A DNA stretch of 17,086 nucleotides, from NCBI GenBank assembly GCA_023388955.1, contig JAEWFH010000114.1:1-17086 (forward strand), written 5' to 3'. A program made the position numbers and the translations under genes. Source of the DNA: Pseudomonadota bacterium (GTDB lineage: Bacteria > Pseudomonadota > Gammaproteobacteria > Xanthomonadales > Xanthomonadaceae). How positions within the stretch are numbered: the stretch's first letter is position 1; the number at the start of each line of letters is the position of its first letter. Below, piece after piece: positions 6,492 to 13,625 of the stretch. Under the pieces are notes generated by a model, which was not told the origin of the DNA, made no database searches, and worked only from the letters and a program-made list of their open reading frames with translations.

Positions 6492-6814
6492 GCGGGTTCT
6501 CCGGTAGTGCTGGCGTGTGTCTGTGGGGCGGGGGTGGCGGCCGCCAGGGTGCCGTCCAGCGCCAGCAGGCGGGCGGCGTCGGCCAGGGCGGGGGAGGGGG
6601 CCAGGACCGTGGTGCCATGGCCGGCCCCGGCCCGCTCGCGCACGAAGGCATGCAGCAGCTGCAGCCCGGCGCTGTGTACTCGTCGCACCTGGGAACCGTC
6701 CAGCACCAGCGTCGCCTCGGCGGCCAGGTGCGGTGCCAGGGCGGCCTGCAGCTCGGCTACGTGCTCGATGCCCAGGTCGGCCTGGAGCGTGAGGGAGGGG
6801 GTGGAATCAGCCAT
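6488..6814 (-). CDS. STAS-domain protein of the second chemosensory module
   Basis: A 108-residue protein with the fold signature of an anti-sigma-factor-antagonist/STAS domain: ATLVLDGSQVRRVHSAGLQLL (34-54) is the central strand, phospho-loop and following helix. The loop reads HSAG (47-50) in place of the DSSG of SpoIIAA, so the Asp is His and one Ser is Ala. The tail (about 85-108) is Ala/Thr/Pro-rich. I chose the ATG at 6814; the longer reading frame upstream overlaps the ParP-like gene and has no family resemblance. No good ribosome site is visible. STAS genes adjoin receiver, CheA and CheW genes in several proteobacterial chemotaxis clusters, but their biochemical role there is poorly defined. 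Confidence 0.82.
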   Translation of the reverse strand: MADSTPSLTLQADLGIEHVAELQAALAPHLAAEATLVLDGSQVRRVHSAGLQLLHAFVRERAGAGHGTTVLAPSPALADAARLLALDGTLAAATPAPQTHASTTGEPA

Positions 6815-6853
6815 GGGTGCCAGTGTCTGGGGCCTCGGGGACCGTCGAACCCG

Positions 6854-6880
6854 GTAACGGCGGGGGCGGCGCGGACTTGA
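6854..6880 (-). promoter_or_regulatory. Candidate sigma-28 (FliA) promoter for the STAS-receiver-CheA2-CheW operon
   Basis: Within the 70-base gap between the ParP-like gene and the STAS gene, the minus strand carries TCAAGTCC (6880-6873), exactly 11 bases, then GCCGTTAC (6861-6854). Against TAAAGTTT-N11-GCCGATAA this is five of eight and six of eight. Transcription would start near 6847, leaving a leader of about 33 bases. This is the only sizeable gap between the two chemosensory modules. Confidence 0.5.
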
Positions 6881-6884
6881 GGCC

Positions 6885-7565
6885 TCAGCCGAACAGCGCG
6901 GTTGCATCCAGCAGTACCGTCGGGGTGGTGGCCGAGCGGGCGATGCCCAGCACGGCGCCCGGCCCGGTCGCCGCGAACGGCTGCTCGATGTCCTCCCCGG
7001 CGATGCTGGCGACGTCATCGAGTGTGCTGACCAGTACCCCCATCAGCTCGTCTTCGTGCTCGAGCACGATGATCCGCGAGTGCTCGTCGGGCTCGACCCG
7101 GCCGGTACCCAGCCACATGGCCAGATCGGTGACCGGGACGATGCGGCCACGCAGGTTCATCACCCCCAGCACGTGCGGCCGGGCGCCACGCATGGCGACG
7201 ACCGGGGACACCCGCACCACCTCCTGGACCCGCAGCAGCTGGAAGGCATAGCTGTCCGGGCCCAGCCGGGCACGCAGCCAGCGCGCCTTTGCCGGCGCCG
7301 GGGAGGGTGGGGGAGAGGGTGCCTCCTCCCTGGAGGAGCGGTTGGGCCGGGCGACAGGAGCGGGCACCGGAGCCAGGGCGGGAGCCGGGGCTGGCGCCGG
7401 AGTCGGCATTGGAGCGGCGGCCGGCAGCGTTGCTGCAGCGGGCGTGGTCCCGGAGCCGTCGTCCTCCGGCCCGGACTCGTTCGCAGCGTCGCGCCCGGGC
7501 GCGGCGGCCTGTGCGACCGGCGCCAGCAATTCGTCCAGGTAGCTGTCGACGGCGGGGTGGTTCAT
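6885..7565 (-). CDS. CheW-domain protein with Pro/Ala-rich N-terminus, ParP-like
   Basis: A 226-residue protein. The N-terminus holds a short acidic amphipathic motif (SYLDELLAP, 8-16), then a long Pro/Ala linker (about 20-93), then a CheW-like domain (about 94-226) with LLRVQEVVRV (110-119) and VMNLRGRIVPVTDLA (135-149). It overlaps the upstream ParA gene by 4 bases (ATGA). The pairing of a ParA-type ATPase with a linker-plus-CheW protein matches ParC/ParP, which anchor chemosensory arrays at the pole in Vibrio and Pseudomonas; in ParP the CheW-like domain contacts CheA. Function is inferred from architecture and position. An ordinary CheW with an extended linker is the alternative. Confidence 0.85.
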   Translation of the reverse strand: MNHPAVDSYLDELLAPVAQAAAPGRDAANESGPEDDGSGTTPAAATLPAAAPMPTPAPAPAPALAPVPAPVARPNRSSREEAPSPPPSPAPAKARWLRARLGPDSYAFQLLRVQEVVRVSPVVAMRGARPHVLGVMNLRGRIVPVTDLAMWLGTGRVEPDEHSRIIVLEHEDELMGVLVSTLDDVASIAGEDIEQPFAATGPGAVLGIARSATTPTVLLDATALFG

Positions 7566-8335
7566 GCCGCCTCCTGCTGCCGCGGCAGCACCGACAGCAG
7601 CCAGCGCAGCGCGGAGGCATAGGCCTCGGCGCCGCGACCGGTCGGTGCCTCCTCGGCCACCAGCGTGGGTGCTTCGCGCAGCCTGGTGTCCATGGGGATG
7701 GCCTTGGGCCAGACGATCCCTTCGTACATGTCCTTCAACTGCCCGAGCACCTGGACGCCCGCACGGGTGCGGCGGTCGTAGAGGGTCGGGATGACGTGCC
7801 GGGGCAGCGGGCGGCGGCGCGAGCGTTCGACCATTTCCGCGGTGCGCAGCATGTCGGCCAGGCCGTGCATGGCGAGCGGGTCGGTCTGGCTGGGCACGAC
7901 CAGCCGGTCGGCGGCGGCCAGCGCGTTGACCATCAACAACCCCAGCGTCGGGGGGCAGTCCAGCAGCACGTAGTCATAGCGGCCGCGCACCGCATGCAGT
8001 GCCCGCCCCAGTGCCAGGCCCAGCCCGGGCTGGGTGGCGCCGCGGCGTTCCAGGGTTGCCAGTGCCGGTTGCGCCGGCACCATCAGCAGGCCGGGGACCG
8101 CGGTGCGCCGCGCCAGGCTGCCCAGGTCCGCTCCGCCCAGGTCGGAGAACAGGTCATGGGTGCCCGGCGGGGGCGGATCGGTGGGGATGCCGAAGGCGCG
8201 GGTCAGCGAGGCGTGCGGGTCCAGGTCGACCAGCAGCACGCGCTGGTCCATCGCGGCCAGTCCGCGCGCCAGCAGCAACGAGGTGGTGGTCTTGCCAACG
8301 CCGCCCTTCTGGTTGGCGATTGCCCAGATCTGCAT
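7562..8335 (-). CDS. ParA/MinD-family ATPase, ParC-like chemosensory-array positioning protein
   Basis: A 257-residue ParA-family ATPase. The deviant Walker A motif KGGVGKTTT (10-18) has the signature Lys; VLLVDLDPHASLTRAFG follows as the switch region, and YVLLDCPPTLG as Walker B. There is no N-terminal DNA-binding domain and no parB beside it, so it is not a chromosome or plasmid partition pair. Its place between motD (2-base gap) and a CheW-domain gene (4-base overlap) matches ParC of polar chemotaxis clusters, which recruits CheA/CheW arrays to the pole. AAGGAG within the end of motD is a likely ribosome site. Confidence 0.9.
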   Translation of the reverse strand: MQIWAIANQKGGVGKTTTSLLLARGLAAMDQRVLLVDLDPHASLTRAFGIPTDPPPPGTHDLFSDLGGADLGSLARRTAVPGLLMVPAQPALATLERRGATQPGLGLALGRALHAVRGRYDYVLLDCPPTLGLLMVNALAAADRLVVPSQTDPLAMHGLADMLRTAEMVERSRRRPLPRHVIPTLYDRRTRAGVQVLGQLKDMYEGIVWPKAIPMDTRLREAPTLVAEEAPTGRGAEAYASALRWLLSVLPRQQEAA

Positions 8336-8337
8336 GC

Positions 8338-9291
8338 TCAGCCAGCTCCTTCCAGGACCGGGGCGGTGGACACGACGGCGTCGCCCGGGGCGGGTTCAAT
8401 GGGTTCGGTCGGGGTGCCGGGTGCGATGAGCGCATCCGGTCCCTGCGGGGCGGCCAGGATCACCAGCAGCACCCGCCGGTTCGAGTTGCGGCCTTCGGCG
8501 GTGGTGTTGTCGGCGATCGGCTGGTATTCGCCATAGCCGACCATCGCCATCCGTCCCGGGGCCACGCCGGCACCGGCCAGCTCATGCACCACGCTGGCCG
8601 CGCGCGCGGCCGACAGTTCCCAGTTGGACGGGAAGCGTGCGTTGGCGATCGGCACGTCGTCGGTGTAGCCCTCGACCCGCAGGGCGTTGGGCTCCTCGCG
8701 CAGCACCCCGGCAACGCGGTGGATGGTCTCGACCGCCAGTGGACTGGGCACGGCGGAGCCGCTGGCGAACAGGATGTCGCTCTGGATCTCGACCTCCAGG
8801 AAGTCCGGGCCGCGGCGCACCTTCACCAGCTGCTCGCGGACCAGCTCTGCAAGTGAGTCCTGGATGCGCCGGCCCAGCACCCGGAGCTCCGCATGGCGCC
8901 TTGCCTCGGCCTGTACGCGGACCATGTCGGCTTCGGCGATGGTCGGCTGGCGGCCCAGGGTGGGCATGTCGAGCACCTGCAGCATCCGCGGCGCGTTGAT
9001 GGGGGTGGCGGCGGCCGGGCCGGCCTTGGCCGCGGCGGTCTGGATCGACGGGCGGTCGAACGCCGAGCCGCGCAGCTGGGTCTGGCCCAGCTGGATCGGG
9101 CTGATGGTGCGCGGCGGGCCGCCGAAGGCGGACGACAGCGAGTCGGCCAGGACCCGGTACTTGCCCTCGTTGAGCGAGGAAATCGCGTACATCACCACGA
9201 AGAAGGCGAGCAGCAACGTCATCAGGTCGGCATAGGGAATCGCCCAGGCCTCGGCGTTGGTGTGCTCCTCGTGGTGCTTGCGGCGTGCCAT
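8338..9291 (-). CDS. motD: Flagellar stator protein MotD (MotB family)
   Basis: Inner-membrane, peptidoglycan-anchored stator subunit of 317 residues. A short basic/polar N-terminus leads into one transmembrane helix (about 20-40) with the proton-binding Asp22 in WAIPYADLMTLLLAFF. A plug/linker region (about 42-165) precedes an OmpA/MotB domain (about 172-281), with LRVEGYTDDVPI (204-215) and NRRVLL (271-276). A Pro-rich tail ends the protein. I chose the ATG at 9291 over a TTG four codons upstream because it follows the motC stop by one base. The MotCD stator of Pseudomonas supports movement under high load; that role here is by analogy. Confidence 0.94.
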   Translation of the reverse strand: MARRKHHEEHTNAEAWAIPYADLMTLLLAFFVVMYAISSLNEGKYRVLADSLSSAFGGPPRTISPIQLGQTQLRGSAFDRPSIQTAAAKAGPAAATPINAPRMLQVLDMPTLGRQPTIAEADMVRVQAEARRHAELRVLGRRIQDSLAELVREQLVKVRRGPDFLEVEIQSDILFASGSAVPSPLAVETIHRVAGVLREEPNALRVEGYTDDVPIANARFPSNWELSAARAASVVHELAGAGVAPGRMAMVGYGEYQPIADNTTAEGRNSNRRVLLVILAAPQGPDALIAPGTPTEPIEPAPGDAVVSTAPVLEGAG

Positions 9292-9292
9292 C

Positions 9293-10033
9293 TCAGTCGC
9301 CAAAGCCCTGCAGGCGGGTTTCGATGTTGCGTGGGTTCTCGCCCTGGGCGATGGCCGCCAGGCCCTCGATGATCATTTCCCGGTCGGTGCCCTGGCGGTG
9401 GATGATGCCCTTGAGCTTCACCGCCGCCGGCAGCAGCGCGAGGTTGGCGCTGCCGATGCCGTAGACGGTCGCGGTGAAGGCGGCGGCGATGCCGTGGCCC
9501 AGCTTGCTGGGGTCGGCCAGGTTCTTCATCACCGCCATCAGGCCCAGCACCGCGCCGACGATGCCCAGGGTGGGCGCGTAGATGCCGGCGCCTTCGAACA
9601 TCTTCGCTGCCGCCAGGTCGCGCTGCTGCTGGCCTTCCAGGTCGATTTCCAGCATCTGCCGGATGGTCTCCGGCTCCACGCCGTCCACGACCATCTGCAG
9701 GCCCTTGCGCAGGAACGGGTCCTCGATCGATTCGACCTCCGCTTCCAGGCCGAGCAGGCCCTGACGGCGTGCGGTGCCGCTCCATTCCACGATGCGCTCG
9801 ATCAGCACTGCCCGGTCCGTGGCCGGGGGCTGGAAGACCCAGCGCACGATCTTCAGGCCACGCCGGAATGTCTCCATCGGCGTCTGGATGAGCACCGCAG
9901 CGATGGTGCCCAGGATCACGATCACGAAGGCGGCCGGCGACCACAGCCCGGACAGGCCGGCGCCCTTGAGCAGGCTGCCGCCGACCAGTGCCACGAGCGC
10001 CAGGGCGCTGCCGATTGCGGTGAGCTTGTCCAT
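9293..10033 (-). CDS. motC: Flagellar stator protein MotC (MotA family)
   Basis: Inner-membrane stator subunit of 246 residues that conducts ions with MotD. Four transmembrane helices are visible at about 4-22, 33-50, 151-171 and 179-201. The cytoplasmic loop holds SGTARRQGLLGLE (85-97) with the conserved charged residues, and YAPTLGIVG (152-160) has the conserved proline. The length is that of the shorter MotA class (MotC/PomA-like). AAGG lies close upstream of the ATG. In pseudomonads cheB lies between cheA and motC; here that interval is 42 bases. Confidence 0.95.
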   Translation of the reverse strand: MDKLTAIGSALALVALVGGSLLKGAGLSGLWSPAAFVIVILGTIAAVLIQTPMETFRRGLKIVRWVFQPPATDRAVLIERIVEWSGTARRQGLLGLEAEVESIEDPFLRKGLQMVVDGVEPETIRQMLEIDLEGQQQRDLAAAKMFEGAGIYAPTLGIVGAVLGLMAVMKNLADPSKLGHGIAAAFTATVYGIGSANLALLPAAVKLKGIIHRQGTDREMIIEGLAAIAQGENPRNIETRLQGFGD

Positions 10034-10041
10034 TGCCTTGG

Positions 10042-10068
10042 TTATCGGTCCGTGCAGGGGGTACTTGA
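10042..10068 (-). promoter_or_regulatory. Possible sigma-28 (FliA) promoter just upstream of motC
   Basis: In the 42-base cheA-motC gap the minus strand has TCAAGTAC (10068-10061), exactly 11 bases, then ACCGATAA (10049-10042). The -10 box matches seven of eight consensus positions and the -35 box five of eight. The predicted transcription start would be almost at the motC ATG (10033), so the transcript would be nearly leaderless and lose the AAGG ribosome site. That weakens the call, despite the good match. Confidence 0.35.
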
Positions 10069-10075
10069 ATCGGGA

Positions 10076-11854
10076 TCAGGCGGCGCGCTGGGGTGCCAGG
10101 CCGCTGCGGTACAGGCTGTCGACGTCCAGGATCAGCGCCATCCGGCCATCGCCGATCAGGCTGGCACCGGCGTATCCGTCCAGTCCGCGCAGGCTCCGTG
10201 GGAGCGCCTTGATCACCACTTCCTCGCGCCCACGCACGCGGTCGACGACGAGGCAGAAGCGCTGTTCGCCGGTCTGCAGCACCACCGCGGTGCGCTCGGT
10301 CGCCTCGCCGGGCAGGCCGAGCCAGCCGCGCAGGTCCAGCAGGGGAAGGGGCTGCTGGCGCAGGTCGAGCACCGGCTGGCCATCGATGGTCATCGGCGCG
10401 CCGGCCGGCGTGTAGGGCATCACCTCCACCACGCGCACCAGCGGCAGCGCATAGACGTCGCCGGCGATTTCCACCAGCAGCGTCGGCAGGATCGCCAGGG
10501 TGAGCGGGACGCGGATGATGAAGCGGCTGCCCGCGCCGGGCTCGGACTGGATCTGGACCAGCCCGGACAGCTCGCGGATGCGGCTTTGCACCACGTCCAT
10601 GCCGACGCCGCGGCCGGACAGGTCGCTGACCTCGCTGCGGGTGGAGAAGCCAGGCAGGAACAGCAGCTGCAGCGACTCCTCCGGGGACATCCGGGCGGCC
10701 GCGTCGGGTTCCACCAGGCCCTTGCGGATCGCGCTGTCGCGGATCCGCTCGGCATCGATGCCGGCGCCGTCGTCGCGCACCTCGATGGCGACGTGGTCGC
10801 CCTCCTGCTGGGCGGACAGGCGGACCTGGCCGCGTTCGGGCTTACCGGCGCGGCGGCGCTGCTCCGGCGCCTCGATGCCGTGGTCGATGGCGTTGCGCAC
10901 CAGGTGCACGAGCGGGTCGGCCAATGCCTCGACCAGGTTGCGGTCCAGCTCGGTGTCGGCGCCGACCACCTCCAGGTCCACCTGCTTCTGCAGCTGGCGG
11001 GCGACGTCGCGGGCGAGCTTGGGGAAGCGCGCGAACACGCGGCCGACCGGCTGCATGCGGGCGGTCATCACCGCCGACTGCAGGCGCGAGGTGGTGGCAT
11101 CCAGCGCGGCCACGGCGCGGTCGAGTTCCTCGTCGCGCAGGCGCGGACGGATCGTCTTCAGCCGGTTCCGCGCCAGGACCATCTCCCCGACCAGGTTGAC
11201 CATCGCATCCAGGCGGCGGACATCGACGCGGACCGTCTGCTCCTCGGCCGCCGCGGGGCGGGCTGCGGGCCTGGCGGCGGGTGCCGGTTTCTTCGGCGCA
11301 GCGGGCGGGGGCGCCGGTGCGGGTGCAGGCGCCGCCGTGGCCGCGCCCGGGACGCCGCCGGAACCGTGCAGGCTGTCCAGCAGCGCGTCGAAATCCAGGT
11401 CGTCCAGGTCGCCCTCCAGCAGTTCGGCAGGGACCTGTGGTGGTGCCGGGGCCGGGGCCGGGGCTGCGGTCGCGGTCGCGGCGTCCGGATGCAGGCTGTC
11501 GATAAGGGCCTGCGGGGCGTCCGGCAACGGCTCGCCCGCGGCCACCGCGTCCAGCATGTCCACCAGCAGGTCGATGGCCTGCTGGGCGCCGTCGAAGGCC
11601 ACCGGATCCAGCGGCAGCTCGCCGCTGCGGGCCAGGTTCAGGCGGTCCTCGAAGGCATGGCACAGCTGCACCATCGGGGTGAAATGCAGGAAGCCGGCGC
11701 CGCCCTTGATGGTATGGAAGCCGCGGAAGACGGCGTTCAGGCCTTCGCTGTCGTCGGGCGCGTGTTCCAGCACGACCATCTGCTCGCCGAGCTGGTCGAG
11801 GATCTCGCGGGCCTCCACCAGGAAGTCGGCGCAGATGTCGCTGTTGGTGTCCAC
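10076..11854 (-). CDS. cheA: Chemotaxis histidine kinase CheA (main flagellar pathway), without a canonical P2
   Basis: Cytoplasmic kinase of 592 residues. P1/Hpt at about 1-105 has phospho-accepting His47 in GFHTIKGGAG. In place of a folded P2 there is a Pro/Ala-rich linker (about 124-204) with two short motifs, LIDSLH (117-122) and LLDSLH (158-163, inside an acidic DLDDLDFD stretch). P3 is at about 206-270. P4 has N box HLVRNAIDHG (317-326), G1 DDGAGID (361-367), FLPGFST (399-405) and G2 GRGVGMD (414-420). P5 is about 455-592. The start is a GTG at 11854, 5 bases after cheZ; upstream in-frame sequence is cheZ overlap with no homology. Position after cheY and cheZ makes it the kinase of the motor pathway. 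Confidence 0.95.
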   Translation of the reverse strand: MDTNSDICADFLVEAREILDQLGEQMVVLEHAPDDSEGLNAVFRGFHTIKGGAGFLHFTPMVQLCHAFEDRLNLARSGELPLDPVAFDGAQQAIDLLVDMLDAVAAGEPLPDAPQALIDSLHPDAATATAAPAPAPAPPQVPAELLEGDLDDLDFDALLDSLHGSGGVPGAATAAPAPAPAPPPAAPKKPAPAARPAARPAAAEEQTVRVDVRRLDAMVNLVGEMVLARNRLKTIRPRLRDEELDRAVAALDATTSRLQSAVMTARMQPVGRVFARFPKLARDVARQLQKQVDLEVVGADTELDRNLVEALADPLVHLVRNAIDHGIEAPEQRRRAGKPERGQVRLSAQQEGDHVAIEVRDDGAGIDAERIRDSAIRKGLVEPDAAARMSPEESLQLLFLPGFSTRSEVSDLSGRGVGMDVVQSRIRELSGLVQIQSEPGAGSRFIIRVPLTLAILPTLLVEIAGDVYALPLVRVVEVMPYTPAGAPMTIDGQPVLDLRQQPLPLLDLRGWLGLPGEATERTAVVLQTGEQRFCLVVDRVRGREEVVIKALPRSLRGLDGYAGASLIGDGRMALILDVDSLYRSGLAPQRAA

Positions 11855-11859
11855 GGGCG

Positions 11860-12468
11860 TCAGATCCCCAGCGAGGACAGCAGCTGGTTGGCCTCGTCCT
11901 GGGAGGTCGGCTCGGCATCCACGCCGGCCACGGCCGGCCCTTGGCCACGGTGGTCCGGGGCCAGCCGCAGCGGCGGGTCGGCCTCGCCGATCATCTCGCC
12001 CAGGCCTTCGTGCACGGTACGCACCAGGGCCACCACGCGCAGGATGATCTGGCCGGTGAGGTCCTGGTAGCCCTGGGTGGCGGTGAGCTCGGACAGGCGC
12101 CTGCGGATGCCGTCCACCAGCGCCGCCTGCTCCTGCCCCGAGGGCTCCAGGCCGCGCAGCAGGGTGCCGCATTCGTCGATCAGGTCGAGGCTGCGCATGC
12201 TGGCGTTCTCGGTGAGCGCCACCACGTGCTCCAGCCGCGCGCAGGCTTCCGGCAGCGAGGTGCCGGAAACCGCCGGGCCGGTGGTGTCGCCAAGCGCCTG
12301 CTCCAGCTCCCGGGCCAGGCGGGTGATGCCCTGCACCAGCGGCTGGGTACGCCACTGGATCAGCTCGTCGACGTTGCGGCGCCAGCCGGTCTCGTCTTCC
12401 TGCTCCAGCGCCGCCAGTGCCGCCAGCAGGTGGCGGCTGAGGGCTTCGCGGTCCAGGCTCGCGTTCAC
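11860..12468 (-). CDS. cheZ: CheY-P phosphatase CheZ
   Basis: Cytoplasmic phosphatase of 202 residues that ends the CheY-P signal. The long helices of the four-helix bundle carry the catalytic signature QGYQDLTGQII (132-142), with Asp136 and Gln140 matching E. coli Asp143 and Gln147. The extreme C-terminus QDEANQLLSSLGI matches the CheY-binding tail of E. coli CheZ. The start is GTG, overlapping the cheY stop by 4 bases (GTGA), so it is translationally coupled to cheY. Presence of CheZ is typical of Beta- and Gammaproteobacteria. Confidence 0.96.
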   Translation of the reverse strand: MNASLDREALSRHLLAALAALEQEDETGWRRNVDELIQWRTQPLVQGITRLARELEQALGDTTGPAVSGTSLPEACARLEHVVALTENASMRSLDLIDECGTLLRGLEPSGQEQAALVDGIRRRLSELTATQGYQDLTGQIILRVVALVRTVHEGLGEMIGEADPPLRLAPDHRGQGPAVAGVDAEPTSQDEANQLLSSLGI

Positions 12469-12857
12469 GCCGGCGCTCCCAGCCGCTCGAAGACCTTGGT
12501 GAGCTTGTCATTGAGCGTGGCCGCGGTGAACGGCTTGATCACGTAGCCGTTCACCCCGGCCTGGGCGGCTTCGATGATCTGCTCGCGCTTGGCTTCGGCG
12601 GTGACCATCAGCACCGGCATGGTCGACATCGACGCATCGGCGCGGATCGCCTTGAGCAGGTCGATGCCAGGCATGCCGGGCATGTTCCAGTCGGTGATCA
12701 CCAGATCGAAACTGGCCTTCTTCAGTTCGGCCAGCGCGGTGGTGCCGTCGTCGGCCTCGGCGGTATTGGTGAAACCGAGGTCGTTGAGCAGGTTCTTGAC
12801 GATGCGGCGCATCGTCGAGAAGTCGTCGACGATGAGGATGCGGATGTTCTTGTCCAT
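12465..12857 (-). CDS. cheY: Chemotaxis response regulator CheY
   Basis: Single receiver of 130 residues that binds the flagellar switch when phosphorylated. Residues matching E. coli CheY are all present: acidic pair Asp11/Asp12, phospho-acceptor Asp56 (VITDWNMPGM), Thr86, Tyr105 and Lys108 (YVIKPF). The sequence DWNMPGMPGIDLL is near the enteric form, so it is the main motor regulator. It starts 15 bases after fliA; the only ribosome-site-like bases (GAGG) overlap the fliA stop codon, about 12 bases upstream. It is coupled to cheZ by a 4-base overlap. Confidence 0.97.
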   Translation of the reverse strand: MDKNIRILIVDDFSTMRRIVKNLLNDLGFTNTAEADDGTTALAELKKASFDLVITDWNMPGMPGIDLLKAIRADASMSTMPVLMVTAEAKREQIIEAAQAGVNGYVIKPFTAATLNDKLTKVFERLGAPA

Positions 12858-12872
12858 GGGGTGGAGGGGGCC

Positions 12873-13625
12873 TCAGTCCTGGTCGTGCATGATGGTTCCG
12901 CGCCATTCGCCCAGCCGCGCCCGCAGCCGGAGCATGGCCTGGCCGTGGATCTGGCAGACGCGCGATTCGCTGACCGACAGCACGGCGCCGATCTCGCGAA
13001 GGTTCATTTCCTGTTCGTAGTACAGCGACATCACCAGCTGCTCGCGCTCGGGAAGGAGTCCGATGGCTTCGGCGAGGCTGTCGCGGAAGGCGTCGTGCTC
13101 GACCGAGCGCAGCGGCGTGGCGGTGTCCTGGTCGGCGACCCGCGGTTCGCCCTCGTGCTCGTCGACCAGCGCCTCCAGGCTCACCAGCTGGCCGCGGGCG
13201 GACTCCTCGAGCATGCGGTGGTACTCGTCGAGGGAGACTTCCAGCTCGGCGGCGACCTGCGGCGCGGTGGCGGCGCGGCCGGTGCGCTGCTCGACGGCGC
13301 GGGTGGCGGCGACCACGTCGCGGTACTTGCGGTGCACCGAGCGTGGCACCCAGTCGCCGCGGCGGATCTCGTCGATCATCGACCCGCGGATGCGGATCGA
13401 GGCGTAGGTCTCGAAGCTGGCGCCCTGGTCGTCCTGGAAGTTCCGGGCGGCGTCGAGCAGGCCAAGCATCCCGGCCTGCACCAGGTCGTCGATCTCGACG
13501 CTGGACGGCAGCCGCGCGGCCAGGTGGTGGGCGATGCGGCGGACCAGCTCGGCGTGGCGCTCGACCACGGTGGCGGCATCCTCGCGGGGCTGGCTGGCGC
13601 GGTAGGCGGCGGTCGCGGTGCTCAT
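12873..13625 (-). CDS. fliA: Flagellar sigma factor FliA (sigma-28)
   Basis: RNA polymerase sigma factor of 250 residues for late flagellar and chemotaxis genes. Region 2 is at about 25-95 (SSVEIDDLVQAGMLGLLDAARNF, 41-63; YASIRIRGSMIDEIR, 74-88), region 3 at about 100-150 and region 4 at about 183-238, with helix-turn-helix LREIGAVLSVSESRVCQIHG (209-228). There is no region 1, as expected for this family. The ATG at 13625 overlaps the flhG stop by 4 bases (ATGA); the longer upstream frame is the flhG gene in another frame. Four sigma-28-like sites elsewhere in the window are candidate targets. Confidence 0.97.
   Translation of the reverse strand: MSTATAAYRASQPREDAATVVERHAELVRRIAHHLAARLPSSVEIDDLVQAGMLGLLDAARNFQDDQGASFETYASIRIRGSMIDEIRRGDWVPRSVHRKYRDVVAATRAVEQRTGRAATAPQVAAELEVSLDEYHRMLEESARGQLVSLEALVDEHEGEPRVADQDTATPLRSVEHDAFRDSLAEAIGLLPEREQLVMSLYYEQEMNLREIGAVLSVSESRVCQIHGQAMLRLRARLGEWRGTIMHDQD

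Noticed and set aside
7562..8335. Chromosome or plasmid partition ParA
   Set aside because: No parB or parS-like repeats nearby, no N-terminal helix-turn-helix, and it is locked between motD and a CheW-domain gene by a 2-base gap and a 4-base overlap.
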